Part shown: positions 62,059-64,000 of the stretch, piece after piece
Numbering within the stretch: the stretch's first letter is position 1
How the letters are laid out: every line of letters begins with the position of its first letter
From: Cymbomonas tetramitiformis
Taxonomy: Eukaryota; Chlorophyta; Pyramimonadophyceae; Pyramimonadales; Pyramimonadaceae
DNA: 64,000 nt
Assembly: GCA_001247695.2 (NCBI GenBank)
Contig: LGRX02012919.1
Span: forward strand, 1-64,000
Direction: 5' to 3'
Notes under the pieces: model-generated
The model's input: the letters and a program-made list of their open reading frames with translations, nothing else
Told to the model about the DNA's origin: nothing
Databases searched by the model: none
Position numbers and translations under genes: made by a program

Positions 62059-62695
62059 TGGTCGTGGTTCACGACTTCCGTTAGTATCTGCGTTCTACAA
62101 CGCGTTGTACCAACATAATTTTAGCCTGAATTTTCCGCCCTTGGGCGAAGGAATCGTGCCTCAACCAAAGCACAACCTGTTCTCTTGAGAACACTGTATA
62201 TATGCATAACGTATCGACCTGTGCCGCATAATGACGACTACACAGCTTGCCGCTGGTCCAATTTTCCTTCTCTGAGCGACCTTTCCGCAGGATTCTTCGC
62301 GCGACTGGAATTTTCACTTGAATTCAACAAATCTTCAACGCGGCAGGCGCCCGTGACAATCCGTACCGACACGGCCGTACGACAGCAATTGGACGACGAC
62401 CCCTGCACCGTATTTTGGTGCTTTTCTGTTTCGTACGGTGATCTTTCCGCACGAATTGTCTTTCTGCAGCAAAATTCGTGTGTGAATCGACGTTTGTCTG
62501 CGACTCTAGCTTGCTGCCGTATCCGTGCGCAAAGCTAGAGAAGTAATCAACGGCAGCAGCGTTTCGTTGCGCGGGAAATCTTCTTTTCCGGACGACCTTT
62601 CCGCACGATTTTAAATTGCCAGCTGTCTCAACAGTAATCGCTCGTATTCTGACCGGAATTTGTCGCCGAAACACGTCAGCTAGTGCGACGCAGCA
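62059..62695. other. Retrotransposon leader
   Basis: Untranslated region between primer site and gag. It contains repeated CTTTCCGCA(C/G)GA words near 62280, 62445 and 62596 and no convincing coding frame. Confidence 0.45.
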
Positions 62696-63733
62696 ATGAT
62701 GAACGACGACAATTTAAGTAGCTCTGGGGCGTATCTGCCCGTCGCTAGTACGGGTGCTTCTCCGCAGCCAGGAACGCCGTTTGTATCAGCGGTGTCAAAT
62801 TTGGGCGCCCATTTCGGGGTTCCGCCGTCACTCGTACCGCAATCAGCTGGGTTCCCGCAATTTCCGTACGACAATTCTGCACAATTCGCTGCGTACCCTC
62901 CGGGTGCTGTTTTCGACGCCGGGTTAATGATGACGCCGCAGCAGCAGATTTTTCAACAACAGCAATTTGTGAGCCAGCCGCAATTGCACCCGCAGACGCC
63001 GCAACAGCAGATTTTTCCACAACAGCAATTTGTGGGCCAGTCGCAATTGCAACCGCAAACGTCGCAGCAGCTGGAGTTTCAGCAGTTCGTGCACCACCGG
63101 CAACAATTGGAACTGCAACGACAATTGCTTTGGCACCAACAGCAACCGCACCAGCACCAACTGCAGCCGAGATCGCTATGGCAAACGCAGGTGCCGGCTG
63201 CCCCCGTTGCAGTGAGACCCGTGTCACCGGTTCCCTTCGGTGCCCTCACACCTGAACCGGTGCAGCCTTCCTCTGCACCTGCTTTCCTTGCTGCACCTGG
63301 ACAGGCACCCTTGCACCCGGGCCCTGTCAACCCTGCAGGATCTACCAGCCCTGAGGGGGGGGGAGGAGAACCAACACCAGTAGGACCCTTGCCGCTGGCT
63401 TCACAGCTCAGCGCTGGTTCCTGCACAGTATCTCCTGCAGTGTTCTTTACTGACGTTACGCAGAGCGGTGCTCCTGACCCAGCGATTTTGTCTGCGTTAT
63501 TGACCTCGGGACCTGCGCCTACCACTTCTTGCCCAAAGATGGGGGATTGGGTCCCCATGGCAACAGGGGCCGCCGGAGGCCCTGGCCAATTTTCTGCGAC
63601 GTCAGTGACACAGGGGAAATTCTGCAAAGCGTTGGAAGTTACAGGATGCCGCCAGCAACGCTGCTGGCGGCATCAAAAGAAGACCGGCGGCGGGAAAAGC
63701 AACCTGCAAAAAAAACGAAACGTTGCTCAGTAG
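62696..63733 (+). CDS. LTR-retrotransposon gag-like, Q-rich protein with disturbed 3' end
   Basis: Starts MMNDDNLSSSGAYLPVASTG. Residues about 80-160 are glutamine-rich with imperfect repeats of QQQIFQQQQFV and PQLHPQTPQ; a Pro/Ala/Gly-rich part follows, then PKMGDWVPMATGAAGGPGQF. Position just after an LTR and primer site supports a structural gag role. No zinc knuckle is visible. The last ~30 residues (from CRQQRCWRHQKK) are encoded by a tRNA-related repeat starting at 63645, so the true C-terminus and the pol region are disrupted or lie beyond. A plain Q-rich host protein is the alternative. Confidence 0.5.
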   Translation: MMNDDNLSSSGAYLPVASTGASPQPGTPFVSAVSNLGAHFGVPPSLVPQSAGFPQFPYDNSAQFAAYPPGAVFDAGLMMTPQQQIFQQQQFVSQPQLHPQTPQQQIFPQQQFVGQSQLQPQTSQQLEFQQFVHHRQQLELQRQLLWHQQQPHQHQLQPRSLWQTQVPAAPVAVRPVSPVPFGALTPEPVQPSSAPAFLAAPGQAPLHPGPVNPAGSTSPEGGGGEPTPVGPLPLASQLSAGSCTVSPAVFFTDVTQSGAPDPAILSALLTSGPAPTTSCPKMGDWVPMATGAAGGPGQFSATSVTQGKFCKALEVTGCRQQRCWRHQKKTGGGKSNLQKKRNVAQ

Positions 63734-63820
63734 AAAAGTTGGGAATCGAGCCCAAGCCGTCTGGCTGCAGAAGAGCCCGCCGGCCTCCAAGCATTCCCTC
63801 TATTCACTAACGATAATGGA
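63645..63820 (-). repeat. tRNA-related SINE-like unit, copy 1
   Basis: In minus sense it has a tRNA-like head with a B-box-like GGGCTCGATTCCCAA (63739-63755), then CTGAGCAACG, an oligo-T tract plus GCAG, and ends in the perfect hairpin GATGCCGCCAGCA-loop-TGCTGGCGGCATC (63645-63674, 13-bp stem). Confidence 0.55.
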
Positions 63821-64000
63821 GATGCCGCCAGCAAGACTGCTGGCGGAAACAGAAGACGGACAAATAACAACCTGCAAAAAAAACAAAGCGCTGCTCAGTA
63901 AGCATGTCGGGAATCGAACCCAAAACGTCGGGCAGTAAGGATGCCCTCCGGTATCCAAGCATCCCTGTGACAATGTATCACAACATGCGGCTGCTGGCGG
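63821..64000 (-). repeat. tRNA-related SINE-like unit, copy 2
   Basis: Repeats the organisation of copy 1 at ~176-bp spacing: GATGCCGCCAGCA...TGCTGGCGG hairpin at 63821-63846, AACCTGCAAAAAAAAC, and the T-arm TCGGGAATCGAACCC (63907-63921). In minus sense a GGGCA/TGCCC stem and a TTGGG-TTCGATT-CCCGA arm form, but the acceptor stem does not close, so it is not a tRNA gene. Confidence 0.55.

Noticed and set aside
62745..63227. Minus-strand frames rich in Ala/Val/Leu opposite gag
   Set aside because: They are the complement of the CAG-rich glutamine region.

Overview
This window reads as nuclear DNA of a eukaryote, most likely an alga or other protist, although I cannot fix the lineage. The evidence is three intron-containing genes with GT-AG introns of roughly 56 to 170 nt: an h-type thioredoxin, a reticulon-domain membrane protein and a family GT29 (sialyltransferase-like) glycosyltransferase. 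They sit among large amounts of tandem repeat and layered mobile DNA. Nothing supports a bacterial origin.

Layout. 1-2755 is a GC-rich satellite of about 479 bp period. 3361-5600 is a repeat family with 162-bp direct repeats around a gag-like acidic ORF. 7643-8324 (minus) is a four-exon thioredoxin gene. Starting 313 bp upstream of its start codon lies one large composite block, 8638-37893. Its base layer is an integrated, defective Polinton-like virus (PLV), an AT-rich, compact, intronless gene set with long modular terminal inverted repeats (TIRs). Without later insertions it would be about 15 kb. Its genes are two unknown proteins, a frameshifted methyltransferase-like gene, a putative penton, a truncated major capsid protein, a broken fiber, a second intact fiber, a class-3 lipase and several small ORFs. 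I see no packaging ATPase, polymerase, helicase, integrase or protease. A 12,621-bp TIR transposon with a Tnp2-like (DUF4218/DUF4216) transposase sits inside the left viral TIR with a 4-bp ATTT duplication. Two 844-bp piggyBac-type non-autonomous elements with TTAA duplications landed in the left TIR and in the fiber gene. The right viral end is followed by a 152-bp inverted copy of its own TIR, making a fold-back palindrome.

38044-42600 holds a 132-bp-period satellite and smaller repeats plus one hypothetical gene. 44483-46104 (plus) is a six-exon reticulon-like gene. 46105-54160 holds nothing I can support as a gene. 54163-58336 (plus) contains a possible type II membrane-anchor exon and the dispersed exons of a GT29-like glycosyltransferase, interrupted by minisatellites. 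61414-64000 is the 5' part of an LTR retrotransposon (candidate LTR, tRNA-iMet primer site, Q-rich gag) whose gag end is occupied by tRNA-related, hairpin-ended repeats.

The genes do not form one pathway. The host genes are ordinary housekeeping or secretory functions. The interest is the nested mobile DNA: a virus fossil with morphogenesis genes only, a transposon whose introns and spacers are filled with GAAGAC/GTCTTC motifs, a 366-bp palindrome, a near-perfect tRNA-like cloverleaf and repeated hairpin mini-exons.
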